Made by a program: the position numbers and the translations under genes. From Strongyloides papillosus (Eukaryota > Nematoda > Chromadorea > Rhabditida > Strongyloididae): a DNA stretch of 64,000 nucleotides. Of the stretch, positions 13,132 through 25,459 are shown piece by piece; position 1 is the stretch's first letter; every line of letters starts with the position of its first letter. Under the pieces are notes generated by a model, which was not told the DNA's origin, searched no databases, and saw only the letters and a program-made list of their open reading frames with translations. The DNA is taken from the NCBI GenBank assembly GCA_005656395.1, contig SRSI01000060.1, forward strand, positions 62,001 to 126,000, in the 5' to 3' direction.

Positions 13132-16100
13132 ATGAATAAATCTATGAGTAGATCTATTAGTGATAGTTCACAAATTGTGACAAGTGATTCATTAAAAAAA
13201 GAGGTTCTACTTCCGAATGGTTTAAAAGGTATCCTTAAATACCTTGGTCCCGTTCGAGGTAAAGAGGGATTGTATGCGGGTATAGAAGTATATGATGGAA
13301 AAGGAAAACATGATGGTGTTTATGAAGGAATACGTTATTTCGATACAAAACCCGGTCATGGACTTTTTGCTCCTGCTCATCGTGTCCGCTTGTCAAATCC
13401 CTCTCTACTATCATCCCCGAAGAAATTGTATAATATAGAAAAGAAAAATGATGATAATGGTGGTTGTAATCTTGTAACTAAAATAAAAAGGCCTAATGTA
13501 AGTTATCACCATTTTATAATTAAAATTGTAATCGAAAAATTTTTTTAGACATTAATACGTTCTGCTATGCCTTCTTTAGGAAGAGGTTACCAAGAGAAAT
13601 ATAGGAAAAATGATGGTAGTGATTTTCTTATGGATACAACGAAAGACTATAGTTTGCCGTTAGGTGATGTTGATGGAGATAGTTCCAATGAAATGGATAT
13701 TTCTATGATTTCCTCAACAACTTCTTCACAAATGACACATTCAAAGGTGAGTTGAATTTTTATTATTATTAATAAATAAATTAATATAACTTGTTTAGTT
13801 GTACCAACAGGAAATGCTCACATCTGATTATAATATGTGTAACTCATACTCCACATATACTATTGATAAAAAACCAGTAAGTTTTTTTATTCATCAAAAA
13901 AAATTTTGCTTTTATTTTAAATATGATATTTTACATACATCAATTACTCTATTGTTATGTCTTATCAGTAGTATTATTACATACATTGAAAGTGGTATTA
14001 TTTATCGATACATTATTCACCGGAGTTAATTTAAGATGATAAAAACAAAATAGGTACTAGGGAAGTATGCTCCAATAATTTATTGTTAAATATTAAAAAT
14101 TACATTATTTACATTAAAATATAATAATAATCATTTTTACTTTTTATAGATATCTAATTGGGGTTTACTAGAGTGCTCAGGTGAAGGCGGCTCAACCACT
14201 GATATTAATATGTTAACTCAACGAATGTCTTTGATGAATAACACTGCTTTTGATAATACTAGAAGTACAACAAATACCTCACGTAATATGTTAGCGAAAG
14301 ACGGTTTATTCACTACGAGAATTAACAATGACTATAATGATAATACTTTTCTAACAACTAATGAAGAAGAAGATGAAGAAAGTATGTTTTGTTTATTTAC
14401 TAATAATAATAATGTAAATGCTAATGTATTTATTTTAGTGTCTGTGTCTTGTGTATTGGAAGCTCCAACTATAGATCCATCTTTATTACCAACTATTAAC
14501 GGGAACAATATTATTTCAACCAACTATATGACTGTCAATTATTGTAGTACTAATTTACCTCACCCATCGAATATCCATACACCAATTGATGAGGATTTGG
14601 AGACACCAATTGTTGAGGATACAAGATTTAATGTTGATAATGAGTCATACGATTATGATGACTTCGATCTTGATAGAGTTAAAGAAGAAATGGAGAAAGA
14701 AGAAGGTAATGATATGATTTTTGAGTTAAGCAGTAGAGAGACATCTTTTGATGTTCCAGCTAATAAAGGAAATAGATTTGATGAGACTGTTGATGAAGAG
14801 TATAATGATAATGGAATATCTAATGGTAATCAATCGACTTCTACTCCTAGGACATGTAGTCCCAATGTATCACTTGGTGGATCCAAAAGGAATGGTAATA
14901 AAAGTAATGGTGTTTTGGGGACAAAAGTTAATGTTACACAAACACCCCCAAAAGAATCTAAAAGTGCTATTGCAAGGAGACTTAAAGCGGAGAAAGCTGC
15001 TGCTGCATTGGCTGCTGCAAAAGCAAAAGCTGCTCAAAGAGAACAATTAAAAAACGCAGAGATACGCGAAAAGAAACAAAGGATCTCAGTAATGGAGTTG
15101 GTTAAAAATTCAACATCAAAACCAAAAATACAGAAAGGACCAGTTAAAAAATCTAGAATTCAAGAAATAGAGGAGCGTATAAAGGCATCAATTGAGGCAG
15201 AGAAGAAGAAACCGAAAAAAGAAATCAAATCCAAATTGGCTGCAGTTATATCATTAGAGAATGTTGGTAGTAAAGAGACAATAACATCTCATAGTTCTAT
15301 TGAGGGTATGTTTATTCGACCAAATATAAATTTCTTTTTTATATTTATGACTATATATATACTTTTAAATGCATATAACCATAAATATATTTTCCTCTAT
15401 TTTAATAGTTCAAGTTATTTCTTTCAAAAAATAAGTATATGTATATATTATTTTAACAACTCTCATGTGTATAGACTCATCTAAGTGTAGTGATTTTATT
15501 GATACAAAAAACTTGTTTATTATATGTCCTATTTATCAAATGTGTTTTTTTTATTTTTACATTATAAGTATAGTTTTTCATCTTTAGTACTATATATAGT
15601 TTTAAATATAATAATGTAATTTATTAAACATATTTTTAAATTTATTTTGTTTTAGATATGAATAAAAATTCAAAAGCTTCCTCTGTCAATCAAAGAGTTC
15701 CATTAAAGCAATCTAATGAACCTTCTAAAAATAACGTACCAAAACCTATAGATTTATCGAAGGTACAAAGTAAGGTAGCTGCTTCTATTAGTACAAAAAC
15801 TGTACCTCCAAAACCACCAACAACAAGGAAACCACAATTAACAACATCAAGACCAACTTCTTCTTTTGCTCCTCCAACACATTTGCGAAATAAACCAAAA
15901 GTCAGCGGTACAAAAAAAGCACCATCAACTAAGACTATCCAAAATAAAGACGAAGGAAATGTTGGAGATAAACTTAAGGCACTACAATATAATGCTGATG
16001 TGGCATTAGCATTGGTAATTGTTTCAAATAATCTCTTAACACAAATTGATAAACTAAAAGATTTATTAAATAAGGAAATAAGAGAAAAAAAGAGATTAGA

Positions 16101-17723
16101 AAGAAACTTGGAAGAGAAAGTTTCTGAGGTTAATGATGAATTAATTAAAGGTAAGTTATTTGTAACTAGAAAAAATTTTAATAACACCCCCATATAAAGT
16201 TATGTTATCAAAACCGCCTCATCTATTTTCTTTTTAACCATTACCGAAGTTTTATGTCACAATCTTATCTCTCCATACTATCATTTATCCTCATTCTTAC
16301 AAATGTAGTACCAAGTGTTGATCATAATCAACATTATCTATATAACTTTCCACCACCAAAGGTAATTTTCATTCTTTCAAATTTATATTTTTCGTATATT
16401 CTCATTCCTAATTTTTGAGAGCATGGTTTATTTTAAAGATTCTAACAATAATACCAACACAAATCATTTATCACTTGATGCAACAAATATCACAGAAAAC
16501 CTATTAACACCAGAGATAGAAGTGACAAAAACTAATAATTCTGTAACCTCTTATCATTATAATTGGGTTGTTTTACCATTAATAATTGGACTTTCCTCTT
16601 TCCTAATTTCATCAATAGGAATAATTAGAGAATTATATCTTGTCTATCATTGGCCCCTAATAAAATTAATTCTATATATATGTGGACAATTTATATTTAT
16701 GATTTCATTTTTTTTAGTTACCACACGTTTTAATAACTCATTGGAGGAGGAGAAAACTAAAAATAATAATGAGGTAAGTTAAATTATTTGCATGGAATTG
16801 AGAACAAAAAAAATTAGGTCATCGAATATTTAAAACAAAAGAAATATTTATAAGCATAAATAGTTTTGTTGATTATTATCTTTACTTTTATTATACATTT
16901 ATCATTTAAATGACATTTCTTATTATTTCTATTTTAGTTGGAAAGGACTCGTGTTGAGTTTAATGAACAGTTAAATTCTGCCCATATTCAGTATCAGGCA
17001 AAGATTTCTGATCTTGATGGAAGACTAGCAGAGAGTGAGAAACAAGTTAAGCAACTTTTGCTTGATAAGAAGGAGTTACAAGGAACATTGTCTAAAAGTA
17101 ATGATGAAAAAATTAAAACTCTTTGTGATGAAGTTAGTAGTCTGAATACGGCTTTGGAGATTAAAGGTCAAGAAAATAATAAACTTAGGAGAGAAAATGA
17201 AAGACTTCAACTTGAGAACGATACTATTCCAAGTAAAAATATTGAAATAAGAAAATTAAAAGTTAAGCTAGCTGATATTCAGTCAGAATTGGAATTAAGA
17301 AAAAATACTGAAAAAGCGCTGACAAAACAATTTGAGGAACTCCAAAAAGAAGCTCATATAAATAGAAGTTCTAATGAAGAAGTTTACAAAGAAAATGAAT
17401 TGCTTAAATTTAAGATAGAGGAACTTCAAAATTCTATTTACGAAACGGAATCTGCCGATACCATGGAGGACAGTCAATCATCATTACTTCGTTCATCTAC
17501 TCACTCAAAATTTAGTAGTCCAAGACCACTCTTAGCATCTACACCAAGAAAAAGTTTTAATGATTCTGACCCAATGCAGATGTCAACCCTTTCAATCTAC
17601 CAAGAAACTGGGAGAAAAAGGACCTCTATGTTAAAAAATTCTAATGCTGATATAATCTATGCACCAGAAGGTGCATTTGTAACAGGAGAAGATACACTTG
17701 ATGTTGATGATGAAGCCTTTTAA
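13132..17723 (+). CDS. CAP-Gly microtubule plus-end protein, CLIP-like
   Basis: Proposed exons: 13132-13497, 13549-13746, 13799-13876, 14150-14381, 14439-15305, 15656-16128 and 16938-17723, giving 999 residues. A CAP-Gly domain lies at residues about 25-95, with GKHDG (usually GKNDG) and GHGLFAP motifs that bind the EEY/F tails of tubulin and EB proteins. The middle is acidic and Asn/Ser-rich, then basic and Ala/Lys-rich (likely microtubule binding), and the C-terminal ~400 residues are coiled coil ending in a Ser/Thr-rich tail with [10 protein letters not shown] at the very end. Family knowledge suggests CLIP-170-like cargo or plus-end tracking. The exon 4/5 junction removes a 57-bp intron that carries no stop, so read-through would add about 19 residues. 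The junction into the last exon is uncertain: the stronger donor GTAAGT at 16151 gives the wrong phase, while GTTAAT at 16129 keeps the frame. Confidence 0.75.
16254..16782 (+). CDS. small secreted/membrane protein gene nested in a CLIP intron
   Basis: Two exons on the same strand as the host gene: 16254-16361 and 16420-16782, intron GTAATT...TTTTTGAG, phase 0, giving 156 residues. Exon 1 codes a classic signal peptide ([16 protein letters not shown]). Exon 2 adds a Thr/Asn-rich, possibly N-glycosylated segment, then two hydrophobic helices ([20 protein letters not shown] and [20 protein letters not shown]) and a short acidic tail. An AG sits 4 bp before the ATG, as expected for a trans-splice acceptor (inference). 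The last codons EVS-stop contain GAG|GTAAGT, which would splice in phase to the final CLIP exon at 16938. The exon may therefore instead belong to a hybrid transcript. I do not recognise a family. Confidence 0.45.
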
Positions 17724-18223
17724 ATTGTATATATGTATTTTAAAAATTCACCTAACAATTAATATTTATTTTTGTGAGATATTTTCTTCTTTATATTTCT
17801 ATATGATCTCGTTATCTTAGGCAAAAGATTGTTTTTTCTTTTATAAGAATTTACATACTTTTAGTGAGTCGACCTATTTTTTTTAATTGTATTTTATTAT
17901 GTGTATATTAAATTGTATAGATAAACTTTGGCTTTTAAAATGCTTTATATTTAACGAATAAAAAGCTGTATATTAATTTCCTCCTGTAACTCTTTTTAAA
18001 TAATTGATTTCTCCTTGTAAACTCGAATAGAGGAGGTAGAAGTAATTAAAAAGCTAATTTTTTAGCAAGAAGAAATAAGACAAAAAAAATACAATTTATT
18101 AGAAGAAAGCATCTAATTTTTATTTATGTGAATTGTCATTTACAATATTATAACACAACAATAAACATTGTTAACGACAAAGTCCCTACTCTAGTCTTCA
18201 TTTTTTTAAAGTAATAAATCCAT
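17724..18223. other. convergent intergenic region
   Basis: Lies between the 3' ends of the CLIP-like gene (+) and ATP synthase subunit c (-). AATAAA-type signals occur (for example near 17958 on the plus strand); no coding frame. It holds the two 3' UTRs. Confidence 0.5.
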
Positions 18224-18615
<392 letters not shown>

Positions 18616-20558
18616 GGTATCTAAATCTAAAAATAATTAAAAAAAATTAATATCTAGTAGATAAAAAATCACTATAGATATATAAAAAGTAATCAACATC
18701 TATATATTATATATCGACAATGCGACGATCGAAAATGTATCGATATATAAAAATTTAGAGTAAAGAGAAGAGTGGGAGAGAGAGCATATTTGCGAGAGCC
18801 ATTCCATCCTACACATCTCTGAGAGTTAGTCTCTTCAATGGAAAATTCTTACCACGAACATCTATACTGTAAAAATTTAAATATGTGGTTTTTCGTTTAA
18901 GCAAACACGTGTAATTTACGGAATTGAGGGGATATTTTTTGTTTAATATTGGAAAAATGACTTAAAAAGCAATGTGTCCATACGCACTTCTGATATTATT
19001 CAAAATTACAACTTAAAAATTGGATAACTAATCTCAATCTTATTTTTTAAATTAAAACAAAACATTCAAAGACTTCTTGAAAGCACGTGAAGAAAACTTT
19101 ATTCTTATTTAGAACGCACCATACAATACTGGATAAATTGTTTACATGTTCACGAAGGCATTCTAGATTAAGACAAGTGTCAAAGAATTTGAGGTAATTT
19201 CTAATTAAGGATATAGTTTTTGAAATTAAATAAATATTTATAATTTGAATAAAAAAACAAAAACTTTTGTAAATTTTTCTGGATATGTTTATATTTAACA
19301 TTTAAAATAGTGGGTATTAAAGCTTTGTTTGTGATTCTCCAAACAAATAGAAATTCTTTTAAATGAAGTTATTCACAAACAAAGGGAAAAATACTTTCAC
19401 AGTAAACAAATTTTGTTAAATATAACATCACAAGCTTAAATATTAGTTCTACTTCATAATTCATGGATAATCCATATAAAATAAATTCTGATATTTAGTA
19501 GCTATGGTTAAAATTCACTAACAAAAATTAACTTAAGTATTCAATATCTATTTTTTTAACAATTATTAGTATAAGTTATGCTAATTCACTTCTTTTGACT
19601 ATTGTTTATAAGCATTACTCATATATTTTAGAGAAGTTTTAATCATGTGCTTTTTACAGTAAGTTTTAAGATTTTAGAGAGCTAAATGATAGTTAAATAA
19701 GAATATACTAAAATTTTCTAATTGCTTTTTGCTTAATAGGATAGATAAGGAAGTGCGGTATTATGAATTATACCTTAACATTTTTGGTTTTGTTGTCTAG
19801 AGAAAAATGTTAATTGAGAATTTTATCATAAATAGAGAGTAAAAAAATTGTCCTCAATATCTGTTGGTTTTACAAAGGTCAAGAGGTCCTTTAGAAAATA
19901 AATAAAAGTATAAATTTGTATTTATTGTTGTATCAACATTGTCCTAATATTACCAAATATAAAGTGTGATCAATGATAGAAATTAGTGTATTTTTAGCTA
20001 ACCAATAGTGAAAATACTGTCATATAGAAGGTAAAAACAATTAATGGGAAATTAAATAACTTCTTAATGATTATCACTATTATGAAAATTAAAAATAAAT
20101 AATTATATCTAAATTTTAAAGTAAGTAAAAAATTCAAATTTAGGTAGATAAAAATATTGTTCAGCTTAAGTCGAAAAATTAGCATTTAAAAAAGAAATAA
20201 AAATGATTTAACGTTGTAATATACATTTTACAATAAGTAAACAAAAACACTCGTTATAAGAATAAAGAAAATTTAAGTGGCTAATCTTTTTTGGTATTGA
20301 TGACGAATATACCAAAGTTTTTAGTCATTCATTTTTCTCTATTAAAATTTATTACTTTTTGAGATCAGGTTATATTTTATGTAATGATTAGTAGAAAGTT
20401 ATCAATAAACTAGTTTTTAGCTATGAATACCTCTATGTCAATAGACAAATCAAATTCTTCGCATTTAGTATATGCATATACTTCTTAAAATTTAATCATA
20501 TTTATTTCCATTTTATTGTTGTCACTAATATCAATAGATTTTTATAGAGTAATATAAA
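18616..20558. other. intergenic, divergent promoters, no gene seen
   Basis: About 1.9 kb between the ATP synthase c gene (-) and GLTP (+). The first 250 bp, including a GC-richer block near 18785-18845, probably contain the ATP synthase promoter. The rest is AT-rich with a perfect 12-bp inverted repeat listed separately. Weak frames at 19047-19301 and 19994-20185 look like chance. Confidence 0.45.
19323..19384. repeat. 12-bp perfect inverted repeat (hairpin)
   Basis: CTTTGTTTGTGA at 19323-19334 is matched by TCACAAACAAAG at 19373-19384, with a 38-bp loop. It could be a MITE remnant or a structured transcript; nothing else supports either. Confidence 0.5.
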
Positions 20559-21191
20559 ATGTGTGATACATATTTTGCATTTGAAGAAAAAATGTTCCCA
20601 AATTTGGAGGATGGAAAGATCCCAACTGAACAATTCTTATCTGCATGCCAAGGGATTGCAGAATTTGTTGGATTTTTCGGAACAGCCTTTTCTCCCGTTA
20701 AAAATGACATAATGGGGAATGTAATTAAGGTAAGAACAAAGTATGAGACAAATAAAGAAAGAATGGCTACAATACAAGATTTAATTGATGCTGATCTTAT
20801 AGATAATAATGCTAAGTTAGGTGTGGCTACTGAAGGTTTATTATGGCTAAAAAGAGGCCTTGAATTTATGTTACAAATGCTTATTTATATGGTTGAGGAG
20901 TATAACAATAATCCTAATAAAGAAGAAACAGAAAATTTAAAAAATATTATCAATAAGGCATATGAATTGACACTTAAAAGGCATCACAATTTCCTAGCAA
21001 AAAATTTATTCAAACTTGTTATCCATGCTGCACCATATAGAAGAACAATTTTAAAACATGTAGCATTGGGTAAAGATGGTTATGATGAGATATGTATCGA
21101 ACATATAACATCACACCTCGAAAATTTTAGGGAGAATGTTGCCTCACTTGTAGACTATTACTATGAAAAAAAATTAGAAACTAAACTATAA
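20559..21191 (+). CDS. glycolipid transfer protein (GLTP domain)
   Basis: Single-exon, 210-residue cytosolic protein, almost exactly the length of human GLTP. It is all-helical and carries the family's glycolipid-binding residues: Asp50, Asn54 and Lys57 in SPVKNDIMGNVIKV, Trp96 in LLWLKRG, which stacks on the sugar, and a His at 142/143 in LKRHHNFLAK. GLTPs move glycosphingolipids such as glucosylceramide between membranes without energy input. The start is the first ATG after an AT-rich leader. It stands alone on its strand. Confidence 0.92.
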   Translation: MCDTYFAFEEKMFPNLEDGKIPTEQFLSACQGIAEFVGFFGTAFSPVKNDIMGNVIKVRTKYETNKERMATIQDLIDADLIDNNAKLGVATEGLLWLKRGLEFMLQMLIYMVEEYNNNPNKEETENLKNIINKAYELTLKRHHNFLAKNLFKLVIHAAPYRRTILKHVALGKDGYDEICIEHITSHLENFRENVASLVDYYYEKKLETKL

Positions 21192-21343
21192 AGAATTATT
21201 ATATTTATTGTTTATTCATTTCCAAAAAAGGGAGAAAATTTGAATGTCTAAGTCATAATATTATACATATTTATTTAAATTTTATGACAATAAAAATTTT
21301 TCTTCATATGTTACTTAAAAATGTGTTATTACAAGTTATTTTT

Positions 21344-21889
21344 TTATTTATCTAAAACATATTGTGATTCAACACCACTAAATTGATAAGTATTTTCTTG
21401 ACCTTCTTTCATAAGATTATAATTAATTAAATCATTTGATTGATATTGAGAATTTACAAATTTCTTTGGTTCATTTTTTGTCATTCCACAATAATAATTA
21501 TTTCCAAAGCAATATAAACTTTGTGGTTCCTCAATAGGCTCTTTAATATTCATTCCCACTTCATTTTTGTTTAAAAAATATTGAGATTTTTCATACAAAC
21601 AAATGTGGAGTCTTTGAGGTACCGATTCATTTTTTATTTTTTCAACCAATTCAAAATCATCATCTGAAAATGGAGCTGCTGTATTGCAGTTTGAGTAATT
21701 TGAATCATCATTTAACGTGGAGTAAAGTGAAGCAGTCGTTTCAGTGATAATAGGATTATTACATATCATACCACTATTATAAAAATACTCTTCACAAGAT
21801 GGTGTAAGCTCTGTTTCAAAGACACTAGAGTAACTGGAACGATCAGTTAGAGTAAGATACTGATCTCCGTAATCTTTTGTTGACTCCAT
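21344..21889 (-). CDS. hypothetical protein, 181 residues
   Basis: Open ATG-to-stop frame with normal coding composition. The protein is soluble-looking and acidic, rich in Ser, Tyr, Asn and Glu, with no signal peptide or membrane segment. Short features are a SDDDFELVEKIK helix in the middle and a Tyr/Asn-rich C-terminal third (YCFGNNYYCG). I do not recognise a family. It converges with GLTP, with only about 150 bp between stop codons, and is divergent from SAM50, with about 200 bp between starts. Confidence 0.55.
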   Translation of the reverse strand: MESTKDYGDQYLTLTDRSSYSSVFETELTPSCEEYFYNSGMICNNPIITETTASLYSTLNDDSNYSNCNTAAPFSDDDFELVEKIKNESVPQRLHICLYEKSQYFLNKNEVGMNIKEPIEEPQSLYCFGNNYYCGMTKNEPKKFVNSQYQSNDLINYNLMKEGQENTYQFSGVESQYVLDK

Positions 21890-22096
21890 ACTTTAATTTT
21901 ATCAGTATATCAATATCAAATGTTAGAAAAGTAACATTTCAATTAAATATCATATTATTTATATATTTTTTATATGTTAATTTCAACATATTCCACATAT
22001 CTCCAAAAACAAATGGTCCTGTCTAGAAATTGCTGTCTTTTAATTGTAGTATAGTAGATTTTTTTATTTTAAATTTCTTGTCCCCTAATTCCTTCT

Positions 22097-23449
22097 ATGG
22101 CTACTGAATTTGGTTCAGCAGAATATATATTTGGTAAAGCTGATAAAGCAGAAGTATTTCTTGATAATATACAGTTTCATGGAATTAAAAAAACTAAAGA
22201 AGATGCACTTATTAAAGAATCCTCAGAACTTTTTAAAAGTACTAACCTTGATGAATTAGTCAAAAATGCTGGAATTTGTGCTAGACATTTACAAGAAGTT
22301 GGATTATTAGGGGATTGTATTCCACTTATTGATGTATCACCAAATTATAAAAATGGCTATATTGTACGCTTTGTATCAAAAGATGTTAAAAATTTTGAGA
22401 TGCAATGTAAAACGCAAATGTCATCTTCAGATGGTGAAGTTGAAGGTTTAGGAAGTTTTGCAGCACCAAGTTATAATGGTCGAGGGAATTCTATGGGTGC
22501 TTCCGTTTCTGGTACATTCAAAGGAGGATATTCATTTGATTTCAATTATAACAAACCTCTCCTTGGTTGGAAACGATACGAAAATGTAGGAATTGCAATT
22601 GGGACTCCGGTAACTTACCGTGATTGGAATTGTGCTCGTTTATCAGAGATATTCACTTCAATTTATTATTCCAATAGACGTTTCTTAAAACGGGAAATTG
22701 ATTTAGGTCTACGAACAAATATTTCATTGAGAAAATTACTTTCAAATAGTAATGCACCATTCCCAATCAGAGATCAATCTGGATATACAATGAAATCTTC
22801 TATTGAGGGAAGTTTAACTATAGATAGAAGAGATAGACCGTTACTTGCTAATAAGGGAACCCTCTCTAGATGTTCTCTTGAATTAGCTGGTCTTTTAGGT
22901 GATGCAGCATTTGTCAAAGGTCAGGTGGATCTTCAGGCATCGGCACCATTTTATTTTGGAACAATTTTAAGTGCCTCAATTCGTGGAATACATGTACATC
23001 CCTCATCTAATAAAAAATTACATCTATTAGATAGTGCCTATCTTGGTGGACCACATGATGTTAGAGGTTTCCAATTTAATTCAATTGGTACTAGAGCTGA
23101 TAAAGCATGTCTTGGCGGTGGAACTGCTGTCGCTAATGTTTATCATATCTATAAACCAATTATAACACAAAATTCGGTAAGTAAATCTCTCAACAATATC
23201 TGATTAAGTATTTTATAGTTGTATTTGCATGGCTTTACTACATTCGCGTCTGTTGCAAGAGTAAATTCTAAAGCAAAACTCCATGAATTAATAGATGGAT
23301 TAAGGGTTTCAGCAGGATTTGGATTGACTTATGTATGGGATAGTATGATCAGATTGGAGCTAAATTTTGTCAGGCCACTTCGTTATACACCTGGAGATGC
23401 AGTTAACGACAATAAAATCCAATTTTCTGTTGGAATGGACTTTTTGTAA
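22097..23449 (+). CDS. gop-3: SAM50 / SAMM50, mitochondrial outer-membrane beta-barrel insertase
   Basis: Exons 22097-23176 and 23219-23449 (42-bp intron, GTAAGT...TATAG) give 436 residues. Residues about 15-90 form the single POTRA domain (AEVFLDNIQFHGIKKTKEDA). The remainder is a 16-strand Omp85 barrel; the diagnostic loop-6 motif LGGPHDVRGF is present near residue 320, with the conserved RGF that inserts into the barrel. SAM50 folds and inserts beta-barrel proteins such as VDAC and Tom40. The next gene starts only 129 bp downstream on the same strand. In C. elegans gop-3 belongs to the gro-1 operon together with hap-1, the ITPase, as here. Confidence 0.93.
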
Positions 23450-23578
23450 AAATTTCTGTTTTAGGAATCTTTTATTGTAGAATAGTTGAATAAATATTTT
23501 TTTATAGTTGTTCTTGAATTATTATAGAAGATACATTTCACCAAATTTATTTTATAAATTTAGAAACATTATTTTTTA

Positions 23579-24184
23579 ATGTCAAATAATATTATTTTTA
23601 AGAGAATGACAAAATCAGTTTTGAAGTTTGTTACTGGAAATGCTAACAAATTAAAAGAGGTTAAACAAATTATCTCTAATAATCCAAATTATATTGTTGA
23701 AGCCGTTGATTTAGATCTTCCAGAATTCCAAGGAACACCAGAAGAGATTGCTGAGAAGAAATGTCGTATTGCCGTAGAGAAAGTTGATGGACCTGTTATT
23801 GTTGAAGATACCTCATTATGTTTTAATGCTATGGGAGGATTACCTGGACCATATATTAAATGGTTCTTAAAAGAACTTAAACCAGAGGGTCTATTTAAAA
23901 TGCTACGTGGATTTGAAGATAAAACTGGCTATACTTTGTGTGTTTTTGCTTATTGTGAAGGCAAAGGCTCCCCTATTCGTTTGTTTGTAGGTAGAAATGA
24001 TGGTAAAATTGTTCCACCAAGAGGTCCAGCCAAATTTGGGTGGAATCCAATTTTTGAACCAGAAGGTTTCAACCAAACATACGCCGAAATGGATGACGAT
24101 ACAAAAAATAAGATTAGTCACAGATCACGTGCCTTAAAAAGTCTTTGTGAATACCTAGATGCTCTTGCTGTTAACAAAAAATAA
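23579..24184 (+). CDS. hap-1: inosine triphosphate pyrophosphatase (HAM1/ITPA family)
   Basis: Single-exon, 201-residue cytosolic nucleotide-sanitising enzyme that hydrolyses ITP, XTP and their deoxy forms to monophosphates. Family motifs are all present: [12 protein letters not shown] near the N terminus, [20 protein letters not shown] in the middle, [17 protein letters not shown] and the C-terminal SHRSRAL. The ATG at 23579 was taken; a second ATG at 23606 gives a more typical N terminus ([15 protein letters not shown]), so the first nine residues are uncertain. It lies 129 bp after SAM50 and 80 bp before MRPL10, spacing typical of nematode operons (inference). Confidence 0.94.
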   Translation: MSNNIIFKRMTKSVLKFVTGNANKLKEVKQIISNNPNYIVEAVDLDLPEFQGTPEEIAEKKCRIAVEKVDGPVIVEDTSLCFNAMGGLPGPYIKWFLKELKPEGLFKMLRGFEDKTGYTLCVFAYCEGKGSPIRLFVGRNDGKIVPPRGPAKFGWNPIFEPEGFNQTYAEMDDDTKNKISHRSRALKSLCEYLDALAVNKK

Positions 24185-24264
24185 TTAACAATGTACTTAA
24201 TAAACATTTTACCAATTGTTTACCTTTCTTTTTATTCTTGAATTTTTATTAAAATATTTTCTGA

Positions 24265-25012
24265 ATGTTCCAACGAGTTTTCCAAACTACGTTTCAATCT
24301 GTATCACAGATTCGTAATGTATCTTCCAAGTATATTCGTCCTCATCCTAGACCCTACAAGAGAAGGTTATTTGAAGCAGCAGTAGCTCCAGTACTTCCAG
24401 AAGAGGAAAAGAGATGTCCCTCTTTAAGAGAACATAAAGAAATGATAAAATTATCATATGATGAAGTATGTTAAAAATTTTTTCTATTTAATAAATTTTT
24501 AGTATTCAATAGTAGATTTAGCTTTAGCTAGTAAAGTAAAAAAATGGATTTTTGATGAGGAATTTAAAGTCATGGCGTATTGTCAATATCTTCCAGTACA
24601 GGGGCGCACAAAACATCTCCAAACCAATCAACTTAGATTAAAAGGCATTCAAGTTAAAACATATTCGAACAAAATAATGAAAAAAGTTTTTGAAAATACC
24701 CCTCTCCAGTCAATAAATGTGATTCTCCATGGTTCAAATTGTATCTTTTATACAAAGGACATCACTCAATTGAGTACTTTAGTCGGTGAAATTAAAAAAA
24801 TTAATTGGGCTGTGCCATTGGCTTACTCTATAGATGATAGAATTTTATCTGTTGATGAATGCGAATCACTAGCAAAATTACCATCACTTGATTGTGTCAA
24901 AGGTGAAACTGTTCAAATTATTGAGAGAATATCCAATGATTTAGTTAACAGTATTTCTCACCATTCAGATTCATTAGCTAATACTTTAGCAGAAATCAGT
25001 ACTAAGAAGTAG
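24265..25012 (+). CDS. mrpl-10: mitochondrial ribosomal protein L10
   Basis: Exons 24265-24465 and 24503-25012 (37-bp intron, GTATGT...TTTTTAG, phase 0) give 236 residues. A basic N-terminal presequence (MFQRVFQTTFQSVSQIRNVS) precedes the uL10 fold: MAYCQYLPVQGRTKHLQTNQ, then LRLKGIQVKTYSNKIMKKVF and a C-terminal helical region that would bind L7/L12. The N-terminal PYKRRLFEAAVAPVLP segment is typical of animal MRPL10. It is the last gene of a compact same-strand trio with SAM50 and ITPase, all mitochondrial or housekeeping. Confidence 0.85.
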
Positions 25013-25459
25013 GATATTTAGATGTATTTTTTATATTGTTGATCTTGTTATCGATAAATTATTCTTTTTAACTTTATATGTATATTTAAAAAGATAAAAT
25101 GACTTCAACTTGCTAATTTTTTTTATCTAATTAGAAAGAAGCTTTGTAGTTGTATGCAAAATGAATGTCATTATTCTTTGATATATTTGAAAGTAAACAT
25201 AAGGATATAAAATTGTGTAATGTGATAATTTTTATGAAGGTAAGGGGAAGAAAATTTACGATGAATTTTAGATAATAGGTATACATTATCAAAAAGATAA
25301 TTTTGGAAATTGTTTTATTAATAACCGATAAAATGAAGTGTGATCTAAATAGTACGTACTGTTACCATAAATTTTTAAAAAAAATTAAACACAAAATTAA
25401 ATGAAAAGTTTGATTTTATTAGTTTATAATGATACATGATCATATCCTTGTAGAAATTT
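25013..25459. other. convergent intergenic region
   Basis: Contains the 3' UTRs of MRPL10 (+) and the collagen (-). No coding frame or RNA gene seen. Confidence 0.5.
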
